Assembly (NCBI RefSeq): GCF_000006405.1
Contig: NW_003208364.1
Coordinates: 187,534-229,534 of the forward strand
Length of the DNA: 42,001 nt
Direction of reading: 5' to 3'
Source of the DNA: Perkinsus marinus ATCC 50983
Lineage: Eukaryota; Perkinsozoa; Perkinsida; Perkinsidae
A program made the position numbers and the translations under genes. The notes below the pieces were generated by a model, which ran no database searches, had not been told where the DNA came from, and saw nothing but the letters and a program-made list of their open reading frames with translations. Positions 29,472 through 40,056 of this stretch are shown in pieces. The first letter of the stretch is position 1. The number at the start of each line of letters is the position of its first letter.

Positions 29472-32400
29472 TCACAGCGACATATTCATGTGCCATGAAC
29501 TGGACCTGCACCGGATGGCATCCACGATGGCCTCAATAACGATATCATGATTAGACGATTTGGCGATGGCCAGAGCATTATGTCCACTATAGGCCTCGAC
29601 GTCGATATCAGCTCGCCGATCAAGGAGCATCTAAAGAGACTATTGTTATAGGAAACCTCGATGCTGCTGTTGGCCTACTTGGACACAGTCGATATAACCT
29701 TTACAAGCTGCATGCGTTAAAGGAGTCCATCCCTGCTTATCTCGCTGGTTCACTACTGCATCTAGTGACAAATAAAGGGAAGAATGGAATAGATACGGAC
29801 AATCGATCGGTATGCACTCTTACGAGCATTCAGGGAGGGGTCATGGTCCCCGCGGCCAGTCAGCGCCTCTCCCAAATCTAAGATAGATGCCACGCACAAT
29901 ACTTCACCAGCATCACAGGCGTAATGTAAAGCCGCCCACCCATCACTGTCCTAAGGCTCAACTACACCTCAATACAAGCCTGTAGTCGAGTATGTACTAC
30001 AGTAGCTAGTATATTGGCGCCTGCCAAAGCCAATGGTGGTATGAGGGGCCAAAAGCCTTCCATGCATGCGATCATAAGGGCGGTAACACCTGCACTGTCG
30101 TGTGCGTTCACCTATAATGGGGTACTTGAAATATGAAACGGATGGATACCTTGGCCTGCCCGAAGGCCACGTTCCTATTGTTCGCAGATGCGTTTAGGAG
30201 TATCATACGTACCAAGGCTGTGCTACCACTGTTGCAGGCATGCATGAGGAGTGTCCTGCCTAAGAGAGCTTCTCCTCCTCCATGTATAAGGGCAGTTCCC
30301 TTTCAGGTTACTTACCTCGAGAGTCGACATGGTCAGCATTGGCTGGTAGTAGATGACGTTGAGGTGAGAGTAGAGCCAGGACACATGCTATATGCCCATC
30401 ATGAGCGGCACATTGAAGCGGACTCTCACCTGCCTCACAGGGGAGTTGCTCCAAATTCACAGGCGAGGGAAGCTCACCCATGCCATTCTGTATGTCCAGG
30501 TCATCAACATGTTTTGCAAGACAATTTAATATTTCCATATTCCCACAGATAGCAGCTACATGGAGTGGAGTGTTGCCTAAGCAGTCTGTGAGTAATACCT
30601 ACTACAGCTTAGCAGTAATTAGCACGAACAATGTTGATGAGACTAACCCACTGTGTCAGGGTCCATGCTACGTAACTTTTCAACCTCCCCCAACTTGCCC
30701 ATCTCCACAGCATGATGGAGAGCAACATATCCTCTAGGGTCCTGCCACCTACCTCAAAGCAGGATCATCGCGGTGTTACACTTATCCACTCGATCTACCG
30801 AGTGACTGATCTTAGACCATCCTCGGAGAGCCGCTTCAAGACTGGTAGAAGTGCTTCTAGCAGGTTACTCCTCACTGCATATATGAGAACGTTCCATCCC
30901 CTCTCGTCTAGTGCATCCAGACTCGGGTTATAAAGCAAAACCTGTCTCCTGTGATAGCTATGATAACGACGAGGAGGAAGGGGATCATCATCATTCAATA
31001 GGCTCCCCACCTGGTTGAATAGTGCGCTCGCTTTCTGATCCATGGCAATCATAAGCGGAGTTTTACCAGAGGCATCGAATGCATTAACATCTGCTCCAAA
31101 CGATAGAAGGATCTCAGCCTGCAGTCAGCCGTTATAGCGATACCGCAAGGCAGATGTCCGGAGGTTACCACTGTAGAATTCCTAGTCTCGAGCGCTAAAT
31201 GCAAGGGGGACTTGAACGTGATATCGCTTGTATTGACATCGGCTTTACCGTTCAACAGGAGCTCTACAACCTAGAGCTACAGGTATACAGTTATTACTTG
31301 TATCCATCCACCACATCCTCGACATATATCCTACTCACTTCAAGATGCTCCTTCAAGATAGCATGCATGAGGGGAGTCCTCCCCTGTCGGTCCATCAAGT
31401 CTATTTGTGCACCCTCATAAAGTAATCTCGATGCGATATGCCTATTACTAAGTGCATGCTTATCCTCTTTTACAATCACATAGTCTTACTCATGTCCATA
31501 GGTAGCTGCGTAAGACAGTGCCGTTCTGCCTTTTTTGTCGACCTTATCGATGAAATCCTTCTTTGATATCTTACACCTGATGAGCAGCGGCGGCGGCGGT
31601 GGCTACCTCTTGCTATCTCATGTATTGGTCAATAGGCTACCTGCCACGACCGAACCTCCCTAATGCGATAAGTCTGTCCACCACGATTAGTTCTATCCTA
31701 TTTGGGTAATATACCCAAAGCTCTCGAGCTTGCTGCTCTGTTGACAGATCTACCATGTCGGCAAGGAGCTCGTTGGGCTGCTGTGACTAAAAGAACAGTA
31801 AGGCCGGTAGGAGGCAAGGAACAGGTCCCATCACCTCGTCTGTGTCCGGTTCAGGATTCGATTGAGGATAACGTGAGCGGCGTGATGATGATGCAGCCTC
31901 CTGGAAGTGTACCCTCTGTTTCTCCCTTTCCTAAGGCGAGAGTAGTGTCAATTCCAAGGCATCGAATCGGCCATACCGCCAGTTCACGTAGTTGCTGCTG
32001 CTGCTTGATTTGGCCCCGGTCCCCGCCGCTATCATCCTCCTCTTCTTCTCCTCTAATACCCACGCCATTCTCCCCACCGAGCATAATCCTCTCCCGTATC
32101 TCCTTGATCTACATGAGTCAGAGTGCTTGCATGCTGGTCGTGCTGATGAGATGCGGGAGGATGCACCTTGCACATGACTGCCTTGGTCCATCGTCCTCGC
32201 CGCTTCTCAGACATCCGGGCCCTCGGATCGGGGTCTGCATCCATGACCTAGACAGAGCTAACGCGGCTGACGTCGCGTTATCTCTGGGCAAGAGCGAGGC
32301 TACCTTTTGAGAAGCTCTCTTCATAGAAACGAGCATAAGGTGTCTCGCATACTCACGCTGGCGTACCTCGATCGACTAGCTACATTGCAACGAGCTCATG

Positions 32401-33398
32401 AGCGCCGCCTCACCTTCCTACGCTTCACTCGATCCTTTCGGCTGACGAAATCTGTTATATATAGTTTGGGACTGGATGCAGCAAAATGTAGAACTCCACA
32501 CCCGTGGAGGTCCTCACCTAATTTCGATGGTAAAGGGAGTAGGAAGAAGGAGCACATTACAGTTAATGCTGGCACCTGCCTTCAACAACAATTCGATGAC
32601 TCGAACATGACCATGGAATACTGCCGCTAAGAGAGGAGTCCACCCGAATTCATTCGCCAGATCCATCTGACAATGCCAAGTATGTAGAGTGGATTGCTTG
32701 TACGCGACATATCAAACTTATGACCTAGTGTTGACCTCACAAGGACTCTAGCAAGTAGTACAGGAATAGACCGGAAACATCCACTAGAGAAGAATCGTGT
32801 CAATTTGATTCCTACAGAGGCATGATGTCGGTTGATGAGGGTTCTAACTACTCTATCATGACCCATCTCCGCTGCTCGGTATAATCCTGTACAACCTTGA
32901 CTATCGGGTTTGTTGATGATATCGATGCTACGCAGAACCAAAAACTGCAGAAGGAGGTTGCTCACAGATGGACATGAGTAGGTAGAAGAACTATCCACCT
33001 CAACCAGCCAGTAGCGGCCTTTCCTACAAGCATTGATAAACATGTCGTTGGCCTCCTCACCCTCACCCGGATCTAAGCCACTTGATACCAGTAGTCATGA
33101 GGAAGGAGCTCACCTTGATCGGAGTCGGTGAGGATAGAGCCTCTGACGATGGTGTCGAGTGATGCATGTCTTGTCCTATCATCCCTCCTACTAGTAGAGC
33201 CTACATCTAGACCCAGAACCTCACCGTTACCTATAACGACATGCTTTAGGATGCCCTTAGTATGGCTTGATAGCAAAGAGAACAGTCGGTTCTACCAAGG
33301 TAGTCTGGATGGTGTATTTGAATGAACTCCATCGCCTTGTTATGCGAGGTCTCGATGTCAAGGCGTTCAGCCTCTTGCCTCGCGATGATCAAGCCCAT
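29472..33398 (-). CDS. Large ankyrin-repeat protein, multi-exon
   Basis: ATG 33398 begins MGLIIARQEAERLDIETSHN, splices to ILKHVVIGNGEVLGLDVGST and then via gtgagc...ttag to DPGEGEEANDMFINACRKGR. Ankyrin repeats follow in order: KPDSQGCTGLYRAAEMGHDR, LAAVFHGHVRVIELLLKAGA, KGRTALSYAATY, DRQGRTPLMHAILKEHLEV, FKSPLHLALETRNSTVV, ASGKTPLMIAMDQKASALF, DERGWNVLIYAVRSNLLEAL, GESPLQCAAHDGHIACVLAL, DSDGWAALHYACDAGEVLCV, KQGWTPLTHAACKGYID and YSGHNALAIAKSSNHDIVIE. At least eleven units are visible. A low-complexity exon set (Gln and Ser runs, 31850-32250) interrupts them. It ends IRCRSSSWHMNMSL, TGA at 29472-29474. Ankyrin proteins bind other proteins; the partner is unknown. Not all exon borders were fixed. 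Confidence 0.7.
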
Positions 33399-34143
33399 GA
33401 TGGGATAGTAAACTACACTAATGCAGCATCAATCCATTTCACACTGATGCAAATACAACATCATATCGGTTAAACACGAAACGCATACGAAAGGAGCGAA
33501 CTTAACAGCTTCATATAAGTTCGTATCCGTATGCCTCAGTACATAAACCTGCTCTCCGAACTTGTGGCCGGACCCACCACATGATTGCCAACGTTTACGT
33601 GTCTATTCCTCTTATCTCCCAGAGCTGTCTATGGCATTGACTTCATTATGACATACCACTTAGAGGCAGATTGCATGGAGCTATCATCATTGAGTTGATA
33701 TTAGGATGAATAGTTGTTCATGAATGTTCATGCGGAGAGGGTGGCACATATATCTATCTGTAGCAGCTACAGTGTAGCTTCAGACATTTCGGTCTATGAT
33801 TAAGTGAATAACCCTTTACTCAGGTCTACCCGCTCAATTGACAGTGATAGACGCGACTAAGGATTACATAGTAAATGGTATGAAAGGATAGCTATATCTG
33901 GAAATTCCAGGCTAGAATGGTATAGCATAGCATACAACAACAAGAAGAAGCATCTCTACCAGGAGTACGTACACAACAATGTATTACTTATACAAGGAAA
34001 TACATTCTATTTAGAGTAGGCACATCCAAGAACTAGAACTAGTAAAACTAGTAAAACTCCGGCTTCCAAACTCCTGCTGCTGCTGTTCAAATTGTCGGTG
34101 CTTAATCAATGCCCTTATTGCTGCTGCGGCTGCTTTGATGCGT
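33399..34143. other. Intergenic, no gene seen
   Basis: About 745 bp between two minus-strand genes. It holds the ankyrin-gene promoter and the 3' end of the F-BAR-like gene. No repeat, RNA gene or supported exon was seen. Confidence 0.5.
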
Positions 34144-36361
34144 TCATACTTCCATCTCCGCTACTCCTTTGTCCACGTGTCTCTCGACGTAGTTCAGAGG
34201 GTTTCCCACTGACAGTAGCAGCGAGGAGCTCGTCTCGATTCCTCGCTTGACACTGAACACGGTGGAGCAGCTCCAACCATCTTTCGCCCAGATGCTGGCC
34301 ATTTTGTGGAAACCTGAATAACGATGTGATACGGATGCCCTTAAACTGTCCATACTGTTACCTCAGCTGTAGCGATCTAGGTGCCGAGGCAAACATCCCT
34401 GACTGCTTCTGAGGCTTAATTGAGAGGATCTCGGCATCCCCTTCTGGAGCAAGCGTTACTGTCGACTGCGTCAACAAAGCCGATATTGATCTAAGATGAG
34501 CACGTAGGTATTGGACAGATATAGTGGAGTTAATCCCACTTCCCCTCATCATCATGATCATGGTCAAGCTCATCTTGCAGATAGATGTACGCATCAGCTG
34601 TAACAGTAACTCTCTGTGTTGTCCACTTGGGCCCACTACCGAACCATCCTGCACCTTTCTTTGTACCTTCACAAACCCATCACCATAGAATCACATCGAG
34701 ACCTGTCGATTCAAAGTTACTCGGTAGAGCCGGGACTGTGGCCGAGTGAATAACGAGGCCCGTGAGAGGGGAAGCATCGTTGTTTCCCGCCTTTCGGGAT
34801 TCCTCTCGTAAATCGTGGAAAAATGGTCGTCGAACCAACAATGATTCGATATGATCATTCTCTTCAACTCCATCTCGACTAGCAGACCCAGCTTTACGCA
34901 GTCCACTAGCTGCTGCTGCTGAAATGGCACCAGCTACTCGGCGAAGGAATAAGCTCTGACGAGTACCTTTGTCCTTAGGCTCTCGGCCGGGGCTCCTGGG
35001 CGGTGGGGATGGCCCAAGCATCCTCATCAAGCAAACCATCTCAGGGCTGGTCGCGATGATGGATTTATTCAAATTAGGATCATCTCTACGGGGGGATGCC
35101 GAGTTAGAGTTCTTCCTGACAGATGATATCCGCAGTGCCGCTACGGCATCGACCTGGCCTGAGCCGAGACAGATCATGCGACCCCGACAGGATGGAAGGT
35201 ATCTTCTTACCTGTGGCGGATAGTGCGGCTTCAGTAAGTTCTTCAGTGAGGACCCGTTGTTGATCCTGTGCAGCAGAGCTGACGTGTAGCCAGAGTTGAT
35301 ACTGTTTCGTAAGCCAATGGCGTAGTACAGATGTGGTATTCTGAAAAGACAGGCTTACCGTCTTATACACCGAGTAGTTGATCGAGTAGTACCTGTTCCC
35401 GCCAAGACTCAGCTCTGTCTGCTGCAGCTACTGCTGACACTAGACGAGCCTCTACCATATCCCGCTTCTGTGCTGCTTGAGCAACAGCCTTCCGATAGGT
35501 CAATTCAGTAGACCATCGGTCGGCTGTTCCAACAGCATGGGTGAATCGAGACATGAACATTCTCTCATGTTCTTTCCATGCTCTCGCGGCAACTTCCTCT
35601 GATGACGCGCATTCTGTAATAGCACCATCGAGGTCCTTCAGGATCTCTTCCTGAAATCAGAGCTACACCTAATTCCAAAGTGTTTCCTCATGAGCACAAC
35701 GGATATGATGGTTTTTGCATTAGAAGCCATCATATCGCCATGATCCCCTTCCCAACTGCCAGTGTATTACCATCCTCCCTTTATAATCGACCTCTACTTC
35801 TTTGAGGCCCTTATCGATGAGAGTCGTCTGTGTAGCCTCATTGAAGTCATGCAATAGTTTGCCGCTCCGTCTAGAGTACTCATTCCAGTTATTTGGGTCT
35901 TCCGGCAATGCCTGAGTGAATGCGAAGATCCAGTGGAGACGTGCATTGACGTTGAGCACCTCTAAAGCCTGGGCATATGCTAGATCAGCTTGGATCCGCG
36001 CAACGAGGAAAACACAAGCGTCCTGTGTTTCTTTCAAGCCATGATCCATGACCTTCCTCAGTTGTACACCTACACCAGCATGGCAAGGACAACCTAAGCA
36101 GATCTAGTATTACAGAGCTCGGCAACCCTCTCAGCCCACGATGCCGCCGAAGCCTGCCTGTTAGTTTCCCACTCCCGCAGCGAGGCCAGTCCCTATTAGC
36201 AGTGCTTTTGTAGGATATGCGACACCCCCCACCTCTAGCCTCAGAGACTCCAACTCTCTAATTTGTTCAGGCATCGGTGATAAGGAAGCGGAAGCTTCTG
36301 ATAGAAGCTGTGATTCCTTACTAATAGAGGGCTCCTTATCGGTAATAGTCGACGAACTCAT
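34144..36361 (-). CDS. F-BAR-like membrane-curvature protein, multi-exon
   Basis: F-BAR proteins bind and bend membranes and link them to actin. ATG 36361: MSSSTITDKEPSISKESQLL, then PMPEQIRELESLRLE spliced to GLASLREWETNRQASAASWA, ERVAELC spliced to VQLRKVMDHGLKETQDACVF and LVARIQADLAYAQALE, which fits the F-BAR/FCH helix pattern (R-I-x-x-x-x-A-Y-A-x-x-L). Helical exons continue: WNEYSRRSGKLLHDFNEATQ, EILKDLDGAITECASSEEVA, ARAWKEHERMFMSRFTHAVG, AVAQAAQKRDMVEARLVSAV and RHWLTKQYQLWLHVSSAAQD. The C-terminal half is basic, Ser/Pro-rich, then IWAKDGWSCSTVFSVKRGIE near the end (stop at 34144). Introns ~45 nt, GT-AG. Assignment rests on the helix pattern. A long coiled-coil protein is the alternative. 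Confidence 0.5.
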
Positions 36362-36447
36362 GATAAACTACGGTTGAATTGCCTCTCTGACAGACTGAAC
36401 ACAACGGTAGTGGTATCGCGAAACAAGGCATGAACAAAACTGGGATA

Positions 36448-37620
36448 TTAATTAACCTTGTGCTGCTGCTGTTGCTGTCGCTGAGCGGCTAGCTCTGAGA
36501 CATCCAATTCTTGACTGGCCAACAGTGAACGCGCTTCACTCTCGAGTTCTCGTAATTCACATATGAGTTTGGCTATCGTGCTGCCTCCACTTGGCTCCTC
36601 GAGATCGGTCGTACCGCTAGAATGTCCGCTATCAATCTCGTTGTTCACTCCCATCTGTGAATCTCCCGAGGTCTGGTCAACAACCCGTGAGGGTATATTA
36701 GACTTTTGCTCATCCACAGATCTCAACACGCCATCTGAGGCTTGCCTCACGTCACCGGACTTGTCTACAGCAAGCTTCGCAACTAAACCCTCAGCCGCTG
36801 TAGCACGTCGTTCAGAAGATTCTAGCATGGCTCGAGACTCTACTATTGCTGCATGCATTTGAGCTACCATCTTAGTGAGCCTAAGTCAGCACATGTCCCC
36901 ACTTATCGTGATGTTGTGATCCTCACCTATCGTTTTCCTTAGCCAAAGCTTTCGCTTCCCTTTGAGACACTTTGAGCCTCCTCTTAGCTTCATCAAACTC
37001 CTCTGCCAGATCTATAAGCTTCGTCTCCACTTTCACAACATGGTCTCTAGTCCTCTCCTGGTAATACCTCACAATCAGTCATATATGACAACAACAACAC
37101 ATGGCTTCCTCATCCTACTACTACATAATCTCATCACTCGCCCGACTGTGTGCCGCTTCAACTGCAGATAGTCGTTGCCACAAGCGTTCCAAGGCCACAC
37201 TAGTCGAGTGAAGTACTTCTTTGATACATGCGTTACTGTGTGTGTGGATGAGCCCTGCGATGGTAGACCGTGCCGCTCCACATTGCTGTTGATATCGTTC
37301 CTATATACGAAGGACGTACGAAGCACAGTGATATAGGGACGACCGATACATTGGTTCGCTTCACTATCTCCAGACATTCGTCCTGGATCGCTTGCTTCTC
37401 AACGCTCAATTTCACTGCCTCATGTCGCCATGACAAATCGGCTGGGGATCTGTTATCACCTGAATGATCCCATCATCGAATACAAGTCAACACGAACATT
37501 CCGACATGCCGTTGCATCTTGCAGTTGTATAACCCGCTGTAAGCTTGTAAGCTGTGCCAACAACGCCTCCTTGCTTGTCCATGATCCTTCTAAACGTGAT
37601 GGGCTCCTAGGGGCTTCCAT
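36448..37620 (-). CDS. Coiled-coil protein, multi-exon
   Basis: ATG 37620: MEAPRSPSRLEGSWTSKEAL then LAQLTSLQRVIQLQDATA, spliced (gtcgga...ttcag) to CDNRSPADLSWRHEAVKLSV and EKQAIQDECLEIVKRTN. Later exons read TSVALERLWQRLSAVEAAHS, DHVVKVETKLIDLAEEFDEA, KRRLKVSQREAKALAKEND and QMHAAIVESRAMLESSERRA. The last exon ends LASQELDVSELAAQRQQQQQ then HKVN, TAA at 36448. Heptad-like spacing indicates a long coiled coil with a Gln run at the end. It is followed 86 bp later by the F-BAR-like gene on the same strand; a fused single gene through the gttaat donor at the end is possible. The 1.6-kb TIR element ends 42 bp upstream of the ATG. Confidence 0.55.
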
Positions 37621-37661
37621 TAGGCTTATCGATGGAAAAGCCTTAATCAAATATCTTTGCT

Positions 37662-37683
37662 GGGGCCGTATGCGGATCCTGAT
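37662..37683. repeat. Left terminal inverted repeat
   Basis: Begins ggggccgtatgcggatcc and continues tgat; exact inverse of 39256-39277. Confidence 0.85.
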
Positions 37684-38164
37684 TCATGAATCTGAGTCCA
37701 TGATTCAACTCACGCTCTGATCCTGATTCATGATTCAAGTCACACCTTGATTCGAGAGAACTGATTCAGATTCTTAGCTCAGGAGAAAGAGTCGAGATTT
37801 CTGAGTATGAGTACTTGAGACAGAGTCAGATTACGTAATCATGAGCAAGATCCTCGATCCTTGATTTTAATCAGCCGCTGAATCCGATTCCTGATCCTTA
37901 ATCACGATTCAAGATTCAAACCTATACTCAATGGCTGATTCAGAGTTTTTGGTACTGAGTCAGAGTATTTCATCAACTCGAGATTGAATACTCAGAGTTG
38001 GGATTTTTACTCGTGATTCGAGATTAATTCTCAGGAGTCGAGATTCTTTTACTCAACCTCAAAGCTGCTCAGATTCAAGATCGCAATCTCACCTTGAGCA
38101 TGATCCGGGATCATACTCATGATGCACAAGCTCACAGTTTAACACGGGGATTAATCTTGATTCT
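37684..38164. repeat. GATTC-rich left subterminal arm
   Basis: Dense irregular array of the pentamers gattc, gagtc and their complements (for example cctgattcatgattcaag). Not a regular satellite: spacing varies. Matches the style of the right arm. Confidence 0.65.
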
Positions 38165-38190
38165 GTACCGGGGGTCCGGACCCCCGGTAC
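38165..38190. repeat. Perfect 26-bp palindrome
   Basis: gtaccgggggtcc followed directly by ggacccccggtac, no loop. It is GC-rich within an AT-richer arm of the element. Confidence 0.85.
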
Positions 38191-38294
38191 CAAACCCTGA
38201 TTCTGATTCTCGACCTTGATTCACGACTTCAGCGCGCGCCACGGTAGACCTTCTCAGCTTCTTGCGAGTACTACTCGCCGAGTAGGTTCTTAGA

Positions 38295-38418
38295 ATGACC
38301 GTACCGGGGGATAGAACCTCGGCTTCGACCAATTGAAAGCATATCCTTAACCAGTTGAGCTGTGAGATTATATAATACAAGACGCTGCAAGGAGGTATAG
38401 CGCACGTAGTACATACAG
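38295..38418 (-). repeat. tRNA-like unit, copy 1
   Basis: On the minus strand: cagctcaactggttaagg (A-box-like) and, about 45 nt on, gaggttctatcccc (B-box-like, consensus ggttcgantcc). The 3' end of the unit carries ggaggtatagcgcacgtag on the plus strand. It shares layout and most bases with copy 2. Anticodon and full cloverleaf are not convincing, so it is better seen as a tRNA-derived SINE-like unit than a working tRNA. Confidence 0.55.
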
Positions 38419-38425
38419 GATATTA

Positions 38426-38551
38426 GTATGACACTGCCCGGGATTAGAACCCCGGCTTCGAGCACATGAAAGTATCACCTTAACCAGTTCAACTATGAGG
38501 TCATACGATATAAAACGGTGTATGGAGGTATAGCGCATGTAGTACATGCAG
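38426..38551 (-). repeat. tRNA-like unit, copy 2
   Basis: Minus strand: gtatgac begins and gtcatac ends the tRNA-like part, a perfect 7-bp acceptor-type pairing. Inside are tagttgaactggttaagg (A-box-like) and ggggttctaatcccgg (B-box and T-arm-like, 5-bp stem). Five extra bases lie between T-arm and acceptor stem and the anticodon arm does not pair, so it is degenerate. In tandem with copy 1, 7 bp apart, same orientation. Confidence 0.6.
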
Positions 38552-38728
38552 CCACACGGTGTGAAGTTCACACTGTGAACTATGCATTCCTTAATTCGAT
38601 TAATTGTTCATAAAAACAATAAATGCCCTTCGTCGATCCTCTTGAGGGATTGTCCGATAACGACACCCGATCACGCTACCGGTTATCAAAGGAAGCTCTA
38701 GAAGGAAGCTCTAGCGCTGAGCTTCCTC

Positions 38729-38941
38729 TTAGAACTTCTGAGTTAGAAACCCGGAGTTAGTTGATTCCGAGTGAACATATTGAAAAGTTTGAAGTACGGA
38801 TGTGTACAAGTGCGACAGAAGATCTTCTTCCGAAATTTTATCATTGCTGTAACGTAACGGGAAATGTGCATGCATAAGGGGCGAATCTACCAGGTTCAAC
38901 CCTCGTACAGTGACGTTTTCTTCCTTTCTTGAAATTGTCAC
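38729..38941 (-). CDS. Possible 70-codon ORF inside the TIR element
   Basis: Frame reads ENVTVRGLNLVDSPLMHAHF then PLRYSNDKISEEDLLSHLYT and SVLQTFQYVHSE. It opens with GTG; the first ATG lies 23 codons in. Composition is protein-like. It could be the remnant of a passenger or transposon gene. No family recognised. Confidence 0.25.
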   Translation of the reverse strand: MTISRKEENVTVRGLNLVDSPLMHAHFPLRYSNDKISEEDLLSHLYTSVLQTFQYVHSESTNSGFLTQKF

Positions 38942-38984
38942 TTTCGGTTGTGGGGCGTAGCGACTATAATCTTCGTCTTGTCAA

Positions 38985-39255
38985 AAATGTCTGATTCAAA
39001 CTCTGATTCCCTGATTCTCGAAAATACTCAGATTCAATGGAATCACCCGAAAAATCAGCCTCATGAGCAAGGCATATTGAGTAAGAGTATTAATCAGCCA
39101 AAAAATCAACTTTAGATTCTCGAATCAGCTCAGAGATCCACATGTCCTCGCGATGATCCTGATTTTTCGCTCCAGAGTAAAAAATCAGTGAATCAGGGGT
39201 TATTACTCACCATCTGATTTTTTCATCTGAGTAAATACTCTGACTCACCTGTTGC
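38985..39255. repeat. GATTC-rich right subterminal arm
   Basis: Dense irregular ctgattc/gaatcag and aaaaatcag motifs, as in the left arm, running up to the right inverted repeat. Confidence 0.6.
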
Positions 39256-39277
39256 ATCAGGATCCGCATACGGCCCC

Positions 39278-40056
39278 TGATCTAACTTCGTTCGGACTCA
39301 AAAGCTGGGAGGGTCCAAGTTCAACCCCAAGGGAGGACACTTCTTCGTCAGCAGCAGAGCGTCAACAGAGGTCATGAGCATTCTTCATACGCGTCCTCAT
39401 AGGTTCCTCCACGAAGCATTAATACAAGGTTACAGAATGGAGTGCCACGGCGGTAGCGAGGCATGCACGCAAGCACACTCATATTTAACGATGACGGCAG
39501 GGGAGTGCTGCTCACGGTGATGAGTGAGAGTGGGAGTTTAATAATGGGAATGACTTCAAAATAGCATATGTTGTTGAACCGTAACCTAGTCTGCTAGTGA
39601 TCCCGAGAGAGTAGTGTAGGGCAGCAGATCGGTTATACCGTGCAATATGCTACTCTCCACCAGTAAGCGTCGAGCTCGTCCCCCGGGGACTTCTAAGCTT
39701 CTTCAACCAGTTGTAGGTATGACAGTGAAGGGAATAGTACCATCTTATCCCTGTTGATGGTGAGTATGGGAGGGCCAATCCTGCAAGATAGGTGCTATCA
39801 GAATGCTACAGAACTATGCAAGGGTGATATACGTAGCTGTATCTCCAACTCATGGACCGTGGAGCTATATTTTCCGATCCAGAACCAAGTGTCGCGTTGT
39901 GGAGTAGCAGGCAAGCAGTGTTGCTCATGGTTTCTAGAATAGCGATGGTTCCTTAGTGTGCATGTATATCGGTGGCAAGTGGGGTACCCTAGCGTAGGGA
40001 CTTATCCCTCATATCTGTTGACCCCCCGGCAGAACTGCCTATTCAGATTGTATTAC
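39278..40056. other. Intergenic upstream of the 581-aa gene
   Basis: No supported gene. An open frame continuous with the next gene extends upstream from 40057 to a GTG at 39958, but the first ATG is at 40057. A 62-residue frame at 39754-39942 has no recognisable pattern. Confidence 0.45.

Larger units (their letters stand above)
37662..39277. mobile_element. Non-autonomous DNA element with 22-bp TIRs and GATTC-rich arms
   Basis: The ends are perfect inverted copies over 22 bp (outer part ggggccgtatgcggatcc, at 37662-37683 and 39256-39277). Internal arms (37684-38230 and 38985-39255) are packed with gattc/gagtc and their complements, so they could act as subterminal binding sites and as a fold-back structure. 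Between the arms lie a perfect 26-bp palindrome, two tandem tRNA-like units, a short tandem repeat (aaggaagctctag twice near 38689) and one 70-codon minus-strand frame. No transposase is recognisable, so it would depend on another element. Flanks do not show a clear target duplication (gct left, tga right). The superfamily is undetermined. Confidence 0.65.

Noticed and set aside
31581-31600. gcggcggcggcggtgg trinucleotide run
   Set aside because: Very short; a normal low-complexity spot in or near an exon, no sign of expansion.
31702-32310. 202-residue plus-strand frame
   Set aside because: It is opposite to a low-complexity part of the ankyrin gene, rich in Ser/Pro/Cys from Gln/Glu codons read backwards, with no domain.
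37662-39277. Reading the GATTC-rich region as a satellite or centromere-like array
   Set aside because: Spacing is irregular, the region is only 1.6 kb and it is bounded by exact 22-bp inverted repeats, which fits a mobile element better.
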